From Microbacterium sp. 11MF (lineage in GTDB: Bacteria > Actinomycetota > Actinomycetes > Actinomycetales > Microbacteriaceae), in NCBI RefSeq assembly GCF_000383475.1, contig NZ_KB911459.1, positions 1,068,467-1,132,466 on the forward strand: a stretch of DNA of 64,000 bases, in the 5' to 3' direction. Position 1 is the stretch's first letter. Each line of letters begins with the position of its first letter. A model generated the notes under the pieces. It made no database searches. It saw nothing but the letters and a program-made list of their open reading frames with translations, and was not told the origin of the DNA. Position numbers and translations under genes: made by a program. Positions 23,920-32,195 of this stretch are shown piece after piece.

Positions 23920-26592
23920 TTACGACAGCCCCGCAGCGTCGAGCGCGCGGCGCAGTTTCTCTTCCTTCTCCGCGGCGACCTTGTGGGGGTCGTACGCGTA
24001 GTAGGTGCCGTGATCGATGACCTGCACTGACGCTCCCCTGCCGCTGTCGACGGTAGGGCCTGCGGGTGCGGGGACGCCCATGCGGCGCATCGTCTCGGCC
24101 AGGATCCCCATCGAGCGGGCGGACCCGTCGAGAGGGATGAACGCTTCCGGCACGTCGCTGCGGTCGCCCACGACACGCCACGTGCTCGCGGGGACCATCT
24201 GCGCCACCGGTTGCATCGGTGTCAGGTTGTGGAACCCGCCGCTGGCGTAGAAGTCGACGACACCACCCATGGCCTGTGTGGTGGCGACACGCGAGCCGAT
24301 GACGATCTGCCGTCCGCTGTTGCGGATGATCAGGTTGTCGATCGACCGTTGCGCGTCACCAGTGGAGGCACGGATGACGACGTCACCGTTCGGGAGGCGC
24401 TCGACTCGCGACGCGAGGTCTGCGACCTTCTGCTCTTCGTCGGACGCGTTCGAGGAGAACGTCGTCCCCTTCGATGAGGGCGTGGCGAGGATGGTGTCGA
24501 TGAGCTTCTGAGCCTCGTTCTTCGTGAGGTCGGACTGCACCATCTGATCGCGGATCGCATCAGTTCCCACGCGGAACCGATCCGAGAGGGCGTCCTGACT
24601 TTCCCCGGCGTCCTCCGCCGCGGTGATCTCGTCGTTCAACGCTGCGACAGCCTTCTTCGTCTGGGTTTCCAGGTCACCTGACTCGTCGCCAACGTTCGCG
24701 ATCGCATCCGCGAGACGCAGGGAGGCGTCGTTCAGGTACCCCATCGCCACTGCGCTGTCGCCGAAGCCGTTCAATCGGTCTCGGGCGTCGTCGATGCCAG
24801 GCAGGAGGTTTTCGCGGATCTGATCGGCAGCGTCAGCGGTTGTTGAGTCGAACCCACGCATGCTTTCGGCGAGGTCGTCGAGCTCCTTCGGTCGCTCGCC
24901 GAAGCCATTCATCACATCGATGATCCCGGCGATTCCCTCGACCGTGTCCGCGAGCGGACCCGCCACGAACCCGCCGAACGCTTCCGTCCCATCAGCGACC
25001 GCGATGACCATGGACTCACCGAAGTCGAGAGCGCCATTGGCCATCTGCAACAGGAACTCGAGTACGGGGCCACGGTTCTGCGAAACGAACTCGGCTACGT
25101 CTCCAAGCGGTTCGGAGAACGCTGCAGCGAGGGCGCCCTGGATGCCGTTCATGGCGACTTCGATGTTGCGTTGCGCTTGCTCGAGCTTGGTCGCGTCGTT
25201 GTCGGCCAGCGTGTCGAACATGCGCTGGGCTGAGCCGGTCACCCCGTCGAGCTGCTCGACGGCGTTGGACAGGTCCATTTTGAACAGCGCGTCGCCGAGG
25301 TCTTCGGCCTGTGTGCCGAACAGCCCCACAGCGGCGGCGTTGCGGAGCACCGGGTCCTCGGTTTCGCGGAGCTTGTCGAGGACGAGCGCCAGCCCGTCGC
25401 GGGCGGATTCGCCCCCCTTCGCGATCTTCGCGGTCATCTCGTCAGCGCTGAGACCAAGTTCGCCGAATGCCGTTGCTGACGTCTTCGAGCCGTCCGTCGC
25501 GCGGATCTGGAACTCCTTCAGGGCGTCCGCCGCGAGGTCACTGTTACGCGCGCCGCCCTCGAGGGCCTGATTGATCAGGCCGAGTGCTTCGTCGCCCTCG
25601 AGACCGAGCCGGGAGAACAAGGCCGGGTATTCGGTGAGGGTGTCGAGGAGGTCGTCGGCCCTGTTCGCGCCGTTGCGTTCCCCCGCCGCGATGAGGTCGA
25701 AGGCTTCCTCCGCGGACTTCGCGACCCCGGTGCTCAGGAGGGTGCTGACCGCCGTAGCGACCGGTTTCACGTCCTCGCCGAGAACATCCGCGATACCCGC
25801 GAGGCCTTCAATGACCTTCTGCGCGTCGCGGTTGGACGCATCAGCGTCGAGGATCCCGAACTGCAGCGCGAGCCGAGCGGTGTCCATGTTGGATTCGACG
25901 GACTCGCCGAACACGTTCGCGTACGCCTCGCCGGCGGCGCGTGCGAGGCGCCCCGCATCGGCCTCGTCGAGACCTGTCAGCGCGGCAAGACGATCCCGGC
26001 CAGCTTCCTGGCCAATAGCCTTCCGCGCGCCGTCGATGAGCGCCTTACCGACCGCAGCGCCGACACCGATCACCGCGCCTGCGATGGGGATGGCAACAAG
26101 AGCGGAGATCAGGTTCTCACCGAGCTCCGCGCCCGCGTCGTCGCCAGCGTCGCCCGCGTAGTCCTCAACTGACGACAACTTCTGCTTGGCGGGGTCGTCG
26201 TCGACATCCACGACCATTTCGGCGCGAGCGCCTTCCAAGGCGTTGAGGGCACGACGCGCGCCGCGGAGCTTGTTCTCGGCTCGCTGGACGTCCGCGTCAA
26301 CCTGCACGTTCGTGGAGAGCGAGCGAAGGTAGTCGAGCTCCTTCTCGATCGTGTCGACGGACTTCTGCGCTTCGTCGATGTTCGCGTTGACACGGAGCGC
26401 GGTGTCCTTGGAGACGAGCTGCTTGGCCCGCGTCTCGACCCGCTCCATGCCCGCGATCGCAGCTGTGTCGTCAGCATCCAGCTGGATCTTCTGCGAGTTG
26501 AGGCGCTTGACGGTGGCGTCAGCCCGTTTGCCTGCGGCTTCGAGGGGCTTGTCGTCTGCGGTGAAGAGGACTTCGAGTTCCGCGACGCGCAT
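23920..26592 (-). CDS. Tail tape measure protein
   Basis: The 890-residue protein is by far the longest of the tail genes and sits after the tail chaperones, as tape measures do. The N-terminus (about 1-150) is a helical coiled-coil region with KQLVSKDTALRVNANIDEAQKSVDTIEKEL, then a hydrophobic stretch (LISALVAIPIAGAVIGVGAAVGKALI, about 165-190), long helical domains, and a second hydrophobic zone near 520-560. The C-terminal region is mixed. At about 0.15 nm per residue it would set a tail of roughly 130 nm. No peptidase domain is visible. Confidence 0.93.
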   Translation of the reverse strand: MRVAELEVLFTADDKPLEAAGKRADATVKRLNSQKIQLDADDTAAIAGMERVETRAKQLVSKDTALRVNANIDEAQKSVDTIEKELDYLRSLSTNVQVDADVQRAENKLRGARRALNALEGARAEMVVDVDDDPAKQKLSSVEDYAGDAGDDAGAELGENLISALVAIPIAGAVIGVGAAVGKALIDGARKAIGQEAGRDRLAALTGLDEADAGRLARAAGEAYANVFGESVESNMDTARLALQFGILDADASNRDAQKVIEGLAGIADVLGEDVKPVATAVSTLLSTGVAKSAEEAFDLIAAGERNGANRADDLLDTLTEYPALFSRLGLEGDEALGLINQALEGGARNSDLAADALKEFQIRATDGSKTSATAFGELGLSADEMTAKIAKGGESARDGLALVLDKLRETEDPVLRNAAAVGLFGTQAEDLGDALFKMDLSNAVEQLDGVTGSAQRMFDTLADNDATKLEQAQRNIEVAMNGIQGALAAAFSEPLGDVAEFVSQNRGPVLEFLLQMANGALDFGESMVIAVADGTEAFGGFVAGPLADTVEGIAGIIDVMNGFGERPKELDDLAESMRGFDSTTADAADQIRENLLPGIDDARDRLNGFGDSAVAMGYLNDASLRLADAIANVGDESGDLETQTKKAVAALNDEITAAEDAGESQDALSDRFRVGTDAIRDQMVQSDLTKNEAQKLIDTILATPSSKGTTFSSNASDEEQKVADLASRVERLPNGDVVIRASTGDAQRSIDNLIIRNSGRQIVIGSRVATTQAMGGVVDFYASGGFHNLTPMQPVAQMVPASTWRVVGDRSDVPEAFIPLDGSARSMGILAETMRRMGVPAPAGPTVDSGRGASVQVIDHGTYYAYDPHKVAAEKEEKLRRALDAAGLS

Positions 26593-26602
26593 AGGTACTC
26601 CC

Positions 26603-26911
26603 CTACTGGTTTAGTGCCACGCTCAGCCGTGTGCGGCTGTCCAGGAGGCTGAAGATGAGGGTGCGGATACCGGGCCACGGCCTGGCGAGCACGTCTTCGG
26701 CGTACAGGTCGACGCCTCGTTCGGCGAGATCTGCGACGACGAGACGCCAATGGGTGACCAGGTCGAGGATGGACACGTCCGGGGTCTGTTGCTTCTGCGC
26801 GACCGGTTCTGGGAGCACGTCGGCGGGCGGAGTCCGGTAGTCCGGGTACCATCCGTCTGCGTCCGGTTCACCGACCCCGTATGGCGCCCAGTCCTCGGCC
26901 GTGACTAGCCT
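26603..26911 (-). CDS. Tail assembly chaperone, -1 frameshift extension (GT type)
   Basis: The frame has no good start of its own. It becomes readable if ribosomes slip back one base at CCCAAAA near the end of the preceding gene, when the reading continues R-L-V-T-A-E-D-W-A-P-Y and runs to the stop at 26603. The extension is about 102 residues and the fusion about 231. In siphophages such fusions act with the shorter form in a fixed ratio as chaperones for tape measure folding and tail assembly. An alternative GTG start at 26818 would give a 71-residue stub only. Confidence 0.88.
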   Translation of the reverse strand, partial: RLVTAEDWAPYGVGEPDADGWYPDYRTPPADVLPEPVAQKQQTPDVSILDLVTHWRLVVADLAERGVDLYAEDVLARPWPGIRTLIFSLLDSRTRLSVALNQ

Positions 26912-27297
26912 TTTGGGCTCGCATCAGCTCCCTCTACCTCGCGGGGGGTCCACAGGATCGCCGCGAGCGAATCCGCGTACGCCTTGCCCCGCGCCCAGAA
27001 GAAGATCGCGTAATAGGCGACTCGGTCGATGGTCGCGGCGGGGTGCCCGTCTTGCCGCAACCGTTCGTAGGTGTCACCCAGAGCGGGGTGAGCATCCTTG
27101 GGGATCGTCTTGATCAGGGCATCGATCTCTGATGGCAGCTTGCCCTTGACCATCCCCAGCTTCACCTCGCCACGTACGGCGAGGGCGAGGATCAGCTTCG
27201 CGTCCTCGACGCTGGGCGGCCGCACCGCGTAGGTACGGTCGCCCAGCTTGATCTCGAGGTTCGGTGCTGCCCACGCTTCGAAGTCGACAGCAGTCAC
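26905..27297 (-). CDS. Tail assembly chaperone (G type), short form
   Basis: The 130-residue product is the unshifted form, ending DASPKG then TAG. Helical pieces (SVEDAKLILALAVRGEV, RVAYYAIFFWARGKAYADSLAAILW) match siphophage chaperones encoded between major tail protein and tape measure. It starts 4 bp after the major tail protein gene stop. The frameshift site sits at its last sense codons. Confidence 0.88.
   Translation of the reverse strand: MTAVDFEAWAAPNLEIKLGDRTYAVRPPSVEDAKLILALAVRGEVKLGMVKGKLPSEIDALIKTIPKDAHPALGDTYERLRQDGHPAATIDRVAYYAIFFWARGKAYADSLAAILWTPREVEGADASPKG
26911..26917 (-). promoter_or_regulatory. Programmed -1 frameshift slippery heptamer CCCAAAA
   Basis: On the minus strand the zero frame reads AGC CCA AAA GGC TAG, so the heptamer C CCA AAA is in the correct phase X XXY YYZ. 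Both tRNAs can re-pair after a -1 slip (CCC, AAA). The stop TAG follows one codon later, and the -1 frame stays open for about 300 bases. This is the standard layout for the G/GT chaperones of siphophages. Confidence 0.9.
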
Positions 27298-27300
27298 GGG

Positions 27301-28056
27301 TTACGCGCCGCGCGTGAAGGTGAACGCGGTCGACGCTCCGGCTTCGGTGGTGACGACCACTGGGACAGCGCCCGCTTCGCCGACGGGTACCACGGCGATG
27401 ACGGATGCACCGTTGACCGCGGTGAACTCGACCTCGTCGCCGTCGATCGTGACCGACGTGGCACCGAGGAACCCGGAACCGCTGATGGTGATGAGGTCAC
27501 CGTCGCCGGCGTTCGGCGGGCTGACGTAGGAGACGACCGGGACGGTCGCACCCCAACCCTGGAAGGGGTTCTCGATGGGCTCGTACTCGCCCTTACCGGC
27601 GAGGGAGATCGCGAAGGTCTCGGTCTCCGCATTGCCCGTGTTCTGGCGGGACAGCTCGACGGTCACCTGCGCGCGGCCGGCATCGTTGGGCGACGGGGTG
27701 CCGGTTTCGGGCTTGTGGTAGAAGCGGATGTCGAGGACAGCCCCTTCACCCTTCGCACGGGCAGCGGCGACGATCGCCTCGAGCTCGGGAAGGTACAGTC
27801 CGGTCGTCGTGGAACGGTTGCCCTGGACGGTGAAGTCGGCGGCGAATCCGCGCCCGGTGACTTCCTCGTTCGTTGCCCCGCGGTCGTCGTACGTGGTGAC
27901 GTCCGTGGTGACCTTGGGGAACGTGGGCGCCCACCCCGACATGCGGCGGACCGGCTGCCAGGACGGAGACGCGTACGTTCCGAGGTTGATGTCGATGCCG
28001 TGCTCGTAGGACTTCCCGAGGACCGTGCCTGCGGGGAGGGGAACTGCATTGCTCAT
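27301..28056 (-). CDS. Major tail tube protein with C-terminal Ig-like domain
   Basis: The 251-residue protein sits at the conserved place between head-tail connectors and tail chaperones. The N-terminal two thirds are beta-rich (EVTGRGFAADFTVQGNRSTTTG, ETFAISLAGKGEYE), like lambda-type tube subunits. The C-terminal about 80 residues (VSYVSPPNAGDGDLITISGSGF, VTIDGDEVEF) are an IPT/TIG-type Ig domain, a common surface decoration that may bind host sugars. It would assemble as stacked hexamer rings. It overlaps the upstream gene by 4 bp. Confidence 0.88.
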   Translation of the reverse strand: MSNAVPLPAGTVLGKSYEHGIDINLGTYASPSWQPVRRMSGWAPTFPKVTTDVTTYDDRGATNEEVTGRGFAADFTVQGNRSTTTGLYLPELEAIVAAARAKGEGAVLDIRFYHKPETGTPSPNDAGRAQVTVELSRQNTGNAETETFAISLAGKGEYEPIENPFQGWGATVPVVSYVSPPNAGDGDLITISGSGFLGATSVTIDGDEVEFTAVNGASVIAVVPVGEAGAVPVVVTTEAGASTAFTFTRGA

Positions 28057-28472
28057 GTGAGCGCCTCCAAATTGTCGAGGGTGATGAGGTAGTTGTCTGA
28101 CCGCTCGGTGCGGCCGTTACCATCGGCACCCTGGGGCACCATGGACACGCGGGAGATCCCGCTTATCCCTCCCGTCCGGGGAAGGTTCTGCAGCATCGCG
28201 AAGGTGGGCGATGCGAGTTTGTCTGCCCCGTTCGGGGAGTTGCGTGGGCCGCGGAACCAGAACTGGACCCGACGTTGCGACTCGCCTGTCTGGGGGTCGT
28301 CGGTTGTTGCGTACACGCGCACTCCGATGGCTCGATCGGGTGATGCCGGGATAGCTCCGTAGAAGATCCCGACCTCTGAGGCGCTGTAGGCGGGCCCTGC
28401 GGGTCGCCACTCCCACCCGGGGACGGTCCCGAGGAGTTCACAGAGCCGGATCGTGAGGGTTTCGTCATCCAC
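28053..28472 (-). CDS. Tail terminator or minor head-tail protein
   Basis: A GTG at 28472 preceded by GGGG (6 nt) gives 139 residues; the longer frame (ATG at 28490) would overlap the upstream gene by 26 bp. The protein is mixed alpha/beta with a Trp-rich start (LCELLGTVPGWEWRPAGP) and a strand-rich end. Position between the gp10-like gene and the tube protein suits the tail terminator, which caps the tube and joins the head. No specific motif. Confidence 0.7.
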   Translation of the reverse strand: MDDETLTIRLCELLGTVPGWEWRPAGPAYSASEVGIFYGAIPASPDRAIGVRVYATTDDPQTGESQRRVQFWFRGPRNSPNGADKLASPTFAMLQNLPRTGGISGISRVSMVPQGADGNGRTERSDNYLITLDNLEALT

Positions 28473-28782
28473 CGAGCACCCCACGAACATGTCGACCGAT
28501 GGTCGGGGCTAGTTGATCGGTGAGCTCGTCGGTAGCGGTCTCGAGGAACTTGGCTTGGCCGTCATCGTGGGAGTAGTCGAGGCGCTCATGCTGATACCGG
28601 GCGACGAAGTCTCGGTAGCCGACTTGGGCGGTGAGGTCAGCAACGCTGACGAAACCGGAGGCGATCATGTCGCCGGTGTCTTTCGGGGCGAGCTCGTTTG
28701 AACGCTCAAGGACGGCCTTGGCGTGCTCGTCGAGGCCCGCCTGCACGGCCTTCTCGATGTCGGCGAGGATCGGCAGGAACAT
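28465..28782 (-). CDS. HK97 gp10-like head-tail protein
   Basis: The 105-residue product has an N-terminal helix (DIEKAVQAGLDEHAKAVLERSNELAPKDTG) and a DYSHDDGQAKFLETATDELTDQLAP end, the usual pattern of HK97 gp10-type proteins that contact the head-tail joint (APxDTG followed by a short beta part and a C-terminal helix). It lies between the two connectors and the terminator gene. Confidence 0.8.
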   Translation of the reverse strand: MFLPILADIEKAVQAGLDEHAKAVLERSNELAPKDTGDMIASGFVSVADLTAQVGYRDFVARYQHERLDYSHDDGQAKFLETATDELTDQLAPTIGRHVRGVLGG

Positions 28783-28790
28783 GGGGCCTC

Positions 28791-29117
28791 CTACTCGAGG
28801 TACAACGTCTGGAACGCGGGCAGGTCGGGATGCTGGCCACGTTTGATCGCGACGACTCGCGCTTCACGTTCTCCGGTGAGTCCCGGCCAGATGGTGACGA
28901 GGGAACCGAGGGGAACGACCTCGTCGAAGTTGACGTGGTGTTGAGCGGAGGAGGTCACTTCAGCGCCGTCGTTTCCGGCGACTGCTTTCTGGTCGTCTTC
29001 GCTGAAACCGCGTACCTCTCGGGCCGCACCGTAGCCGCCTCCCATGCCTCCGCCCGCACCGTAGTCACGGACCAGGGCAACGTGCGGGGTGAAGTAGTCC
29101 GGGAGTGGGATGCTCAC
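28791..29117 (-). CDS. Head-tail connector or stopper protein
   Basis: The 108-residue protein has a glycine-rich loop (GAGGGMGGGYGAARE) and a strand-rich C-terminal half (VPLGSLVTIWPGLTGEREARVVAI). Size and position after the adaptor gene suggest the stopper-type head completion protein. It overlaps the previous gene by 4 bp. Confidence 0.7.
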   Translation of the reverse strand: MSIPLPDYFTPHVALVRDYGAGGGMGGGYGAAREVRGFSEDDQKAVAGNDGAEVTSSAQHHVNFDEVVPLGSLVTIWPGLTGEREARVVAIKRGQHPDLPAFQTLYLE

Positions 29118-29533
29118 GGCAACTCCTCGTAGCGGGGCGCAAGGTCGATGCTGAACGGCCGTTGCCGGCGCCCGCGGAGCATCCTTTTGTGCTCTTCGGT
29201 GAGCAGGAGGGTGCGTCCGGGACGGTCGAACGTCCAGGACTCAGAGAACGGCCCCATGGACCGCGACTTCTGGGTGACATCCGCCCCGCCCACGACAGCA
29301 CCTTGGTCGCTGGTCATCACCCACTTGACCATCTCGCGGGAGACGGTCTTCCGGGTGCGCAGCTGCGGGGCTGTCGGGGGGTCGCTGGGTGGGGCGTAGG
29401 CGTCGATGCGGACCGCTGCATCGATAAGCAGTTCCCGCGCCTCTGTCTCCCGCCCTGAGGGGAGGCCCGGCCAGATGGCCTTGAGATCCGCGATGGTCGC
29501 GTATGCGCCTTCGATCGGGTCGTTTTCAGCCAT
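29114..29533 (-). CDS. Head-tail adaptor (gp6/gp15-like)
   Basis: The 139-residue product starts with a helical segment (YATIADLKAIWPGL, ETEARELLIDAAVRIDAY), typical of head-tail adaptors that form a ring under the portal. The C-terminal half contains SRSMGPFSESWTFDRPGRTLLLTEEHKRML, a pattern often seen in the Gp19/Gp15/Gp42-like proteins of actinophages. It directly follows the capsid genes. Confidence 0.8.
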   Translation of the reverse strand: MAENDPIEGAYATIADLKAIWPGLPSGRETEARELLIDAAVRIDAYAPPSDPPTAPQLRTRKTVSREMVKWVMTSDQGAVVGGADVTQKSRSMGPFSESWTFDRPGRTLLLTEEHKRMLRGRRQRPFSIDLAPRYEELP

Positions 29534-29551
29534 GCCGGGCCTCCTCTCAGA

Positions 29552-29872
29552 TCACTTGACCGACGTCGCGCCGGTGTCGATGTTGTGCGTGACGGTCACG
29601 ACGGTGCCGTCCGGCTTGACCGCGTCGTACTTCTCGATGCGGTGCTCGGACTCGTCCACCTCAGCGGCGGCGGGCTTCTCGACGGGCTTCACGGCGTTGA
29701 CCGTTCCGACCTCGATTGCCTCGTCGCCGGGCTGTGGCGGGACGGACACAGCGACCTCGGTGGGGTCGGTGGTGTCCGCCGGTCCGTCGCCAGGTGCGGT
29801 GACGGACGGCTTGGTGACGTCCGAGTCGAGCGTGGTCGTCTCGGGGACGTCTTCCTTCTTGCGTGCAGCCAT
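29552..29872 (-). CDS. Small phage protein, Pro/Thr/Asp-rich
   Basis: The 106-residue product is low-complexity through most of its length (TTTLDSDVTKPSVTAPGDGPADTTDPTE) with a structured end (IEKYDAVKPDGTVVTVTHN). It may be a head decoration or a linker-like protein. It lies between capsid and adaptor genes. Function not recognised. Confidence 0.65.
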   Translation of the reverse strand: MAARKKEDVPETTTLDSDVTKPSVTAPGDGPADTTDPTEVAVSVPPQPGDEAIEVGTVNAVKPVEKPAAAEVDESEHRIEKYDAVKPDGTVVTVTHNIDTGATSVK

Positions 29873-29889
29873 GTGCTTCTCCTTCGTGA

Positions 29890-30834
29890 TCAGCTGGCGA
29901 GCACACCGCGGAGACGCGCAGCGGCCTTGCCGCCGAACGTCGCGAGTCCGCAGTAGAACTCGATGCGGGTGCGGTATGCGGGCTTCTCCTGCAGCTGGCC
30001 CAGGTCGTCGACCTGAACGCCGCCGTTGGTGAGGCCGGTGACGCCACCGTCGGTCTCGTCCTCGCCGAATCGCACGGCGTAGATCGAGGATGCGGCACTC
30101 GAGGAGCCCTGCGTCTCGCTCAGCGGCAGCACCTCAGCACCGGCCAGGTTCTGACCGGGGTCGAGGACGGGGATGCCGTTGTAGGTGAGGACACGCTTGC
30201 GGGTGAGCTCCTCGTTGACGAAGTCGGCACCGCCGAGGCGGCGCAGGCTCGAGAGGATCTTGGCGCGCACGAGACGGTTGGCGTAGATCGCTCCGTTGGA
30301 GCCGTTCAGGCCGGGCACGGATGCCACGAGCGCGTCGAGCGCATCGAGGAAGTCGTGTCCTGCGGCGACGGGGCCGAGACCGTTCGTCGCGGCGTCGAGG
30401 ACCTGACCGCCAGTGAGGCGCTTCTTGAGCCCGTCGAAGCCCTTCGGGTCGACGGCGACGTCACCGTTGAAGAACGCGTCCTGGTACTTGTAGGCCGCGG
30501 ACTTCACCTTCAGGCGGGTCTGAACGGCGCGCTGGTCGTTGAGGTTGCCGCGGGTCTGGACGATGAAGCGGTCGACGTCAGCGTCTCCACCGAGAATGAC
30601 GAGCGACTCGGTGGCCTGGACCACGGTGCCAGTCGATTCGGTGTAGGCCTCGTTGACGGATCGGAACGCGACGCCCGGGAGGGTCGCTTCCTTGTTGTAG
30701 GCGTATGCGTTGCCCTCGATGTCCATCAGGGGGATACGGTCGAGGACCGAGGACTCCTGAACGAACGTCTCGACGACACCGCGCTGAAGCTGGTTCTCCG
30801 AGAGGAGAGCAGCCTGGGCGAGAGTGACAGCCAC
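29890..30834 (-). CDS. Major capsid protein (HK97-like fold)
   Basis: The 314-residue protein follows the scaffold gene and precedes the adaptors. Features that fit the capsid fold are a long N-terminal helical arm (LLSENQLQRGVVETFVQESSVLDRIP), AYNKEATLPGVAFRSVNEAYTESTG, and a P-domain-like stretch LDALDALVASVPG. It contains no protease or delta-domain extension of its own; the separate scaffold-like protein probably does that job. It would form icosahedral shells of several hundred copies. Confidence 0.92.
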   Translation of the reverse strand: MAVTLAQAALLSENQLQRGVVETFVQESSVLDRIPLMDIEGNAYAYNKEATLPGVAFRSVNEAYTESTGTVVQATESLVILGGDADVDRFIVQTRGNLNDQRAVQTRLKVKSAAYKYQDAFFNGDVAVDPKGFDGLKKRLTGGQVLDAATNGLGPVAAGHDFLDALDALVASVPGLNGSNGAIYANRLVRAKILSSLRRLGGADFVNEELTRKRVLTYNGIPVLDPGQNLAGAEVLPLSETQGSSSAASSIYAVRFGEDETDGGVTGLTNGGVQVDDLGQLQEKPAYRTRIEFYCGLATFGGKAAARLRGVLAS

Positions 30835-30843
30835 GATGGCTCC

Positions 30844-31413
30844 TTACTTGTCTGAGTCGGCGTAGGCCGCGCGTAGCGTGCCCAAACCGGGGGATGTGGA
30901 TTCCTGCACGCCGTCACCCTTGTTCGCTCGCGCGAGGGCGGGCGAGGTGGGTGCTGGCTTCTTGGGGATGAGCGTCTGCAGCTCCTTGGCGTGCGCCTCG
31001 AGCTCGTCACGGGTGGAACCCCGCAGCGCAGCGGCCGGGATACCGGCTTCGCTGGCGATCTCGGACTTCCATGCGGCGATCTGCTTCTCCGCCTTCAGCG
31101 CCGCGTTCTCCGACTCGAGAGACGCGAGGCGTTCAGCACGCTTCTCGTCCTCGGTCATCTGCGACTGCTTCAGAGCGGCAAGCTCTTCCGCGGCGGTCTT
31201 GTTCTCCTTGGCCTGGCGCTCCCACTTACGGGCCTGCGCCTTCCAGTCCGTCGTGTCAGCGTCGGTGTCGTGCGACTCTTCTGCTGTGCTGGAATCCTGC
31301 GCCTCGCTGGCGTCCTGCACTCCGTCGCCGGTGTCAGCGATGTAGCGGAGGTGCGGGCGGTGCCAGATCGGTGCGGGGAGGATTCCGAACGACCGCTCGG
31401 TGTCCTTGCTCAT
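30844..31413 (-). CDS. Head scaffolding protein
   Basis: The ATG at 31413 (GGAAGGAAACACC upstream) gives 189 residues, mostly charged coiled coil (about residues 60-115: KARKWERQAKENKTAAEEL, RLASLESENAALKAEKQIAAW), with an acidic N-terminal region. This is the layout of siphophage scaffolds placed just before the capsid gene. It is not a serine protease fusion as far as can be seen. Confidence 0.85.
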   Translation of the reverse strand: MSKDTERSFGILPAPIWHRPHLRYIADTGDGVQDASEAQDSSTAEESHDTDADTTDWKAQARKWERQAKENKTAAEELAALKQSQMTEDEKRAERLASLESENAALKAEKQIAAWKSEIASEAGIPAAALRGSTRDELEAHAKELQTLIPKKPAPTSPALARANKGDGVQESTSPGLGTLRAAYADSDK

Positions 31414-31484
31414 GGTGTTTCCTTCCATGCGGAATGGCCTCGCGCCGTGCGGCGCTCAGCAGGGTGACCGCCGTGCGGCGGTAG

Positions 31485-32195
31485 TCAGTGTTCGTGCTCG
31501 TCGGGCGGGAACTCGCTGTCGAGCCAGCCCCGGATCTTCGCGTTGTGAGCGGCTTTCGCGCGTGCGGACATCCCGCCCGTGCGGGCTGACGCCAGATATG
31601 CCACCGCGGGAACCTCGGGTGCCTTGCTGTTCCAGTTGGGGACAGCAACGCACCCGCAGTCGTTGTGCGCCGCGAAGTCGGCTGTGCTCCGCCGGTACGT
31701 GCGGCCTCTTTGCTCAAGGGCGCGGCAGAACCGGCATGCACCAGCCCGGACCCGGCGGGACCAGCCGTAGGCATCCGGGTCGGCTTCGACGGACTGGGTG
31801 ATCGTGAGCCGGGCGGGTTCCGCTGTGTACCGGGCCGCTGGGGCGAGGATCGCGGGCAGCGCGAGCGCCGGCGTGGCGGTGAACAAGTGCCCCGCCGCGA
31901 ACCGGACCGCGCGTTCCACACGGTCCGCCGCCACCGGGTCCGCGACCTGCGCACGGAACCGTGTCCGCACGTTCGCGCCAGCGCGAACCTCGTCGTACCA
32001 GTCCGCGGCGACCGAGGCTGCGCCCTGCCCGTACCGGCGAACCAGCAACGGGACGAACTGCAGCAGCGCGTCCCGGACCTTATCAGGCTTGTCGAGGTTC
32101 AGCGACCCGAAGAAACCGTCGAGCTCCCCGCGGATGAGCGAGGCAACACCAGCCTGAATTTCGCGGAGCGTTTGAGCTTGCGATGCTGTGGTCAT
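31485..32195 (-). CDS. MuF-like minor head protein
   Basis: The 236-residue protein (ATG 32195, overlapping the portal stop as TGATG) has the C-terminal MuF signature: a metal-binding-like run ACRFC, then STADFAAHNDCGCVAVPNW. MuF proteins are packed in or bound to the portal vertex and help head morphogenesis. The N-terminal helical domain (about 1-130) is typical. It lies between portal and scaffold, as expected. Confidence 0.88.
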   Translation of the reverse strand: MTTASQAQTLREIQAGVASLIRGELDGFFGSLNLDKPDKVRDALLQFVPLLVRRYGQGAASVAADWYDEVRAGANVRTRFRAQVADPVAADRVERAVRFAAGHLFTATPALALPAILAPAARYTAEPARLTITQSVEADPDAYGWSRRVRAGACRFCRALEQRGRTYRRSTADFAAHNDCGCVAVPNWNSKAPEVPAVAYLASARTGGMSARAKAAHNAKIRGWLDSEFPPDEHEH

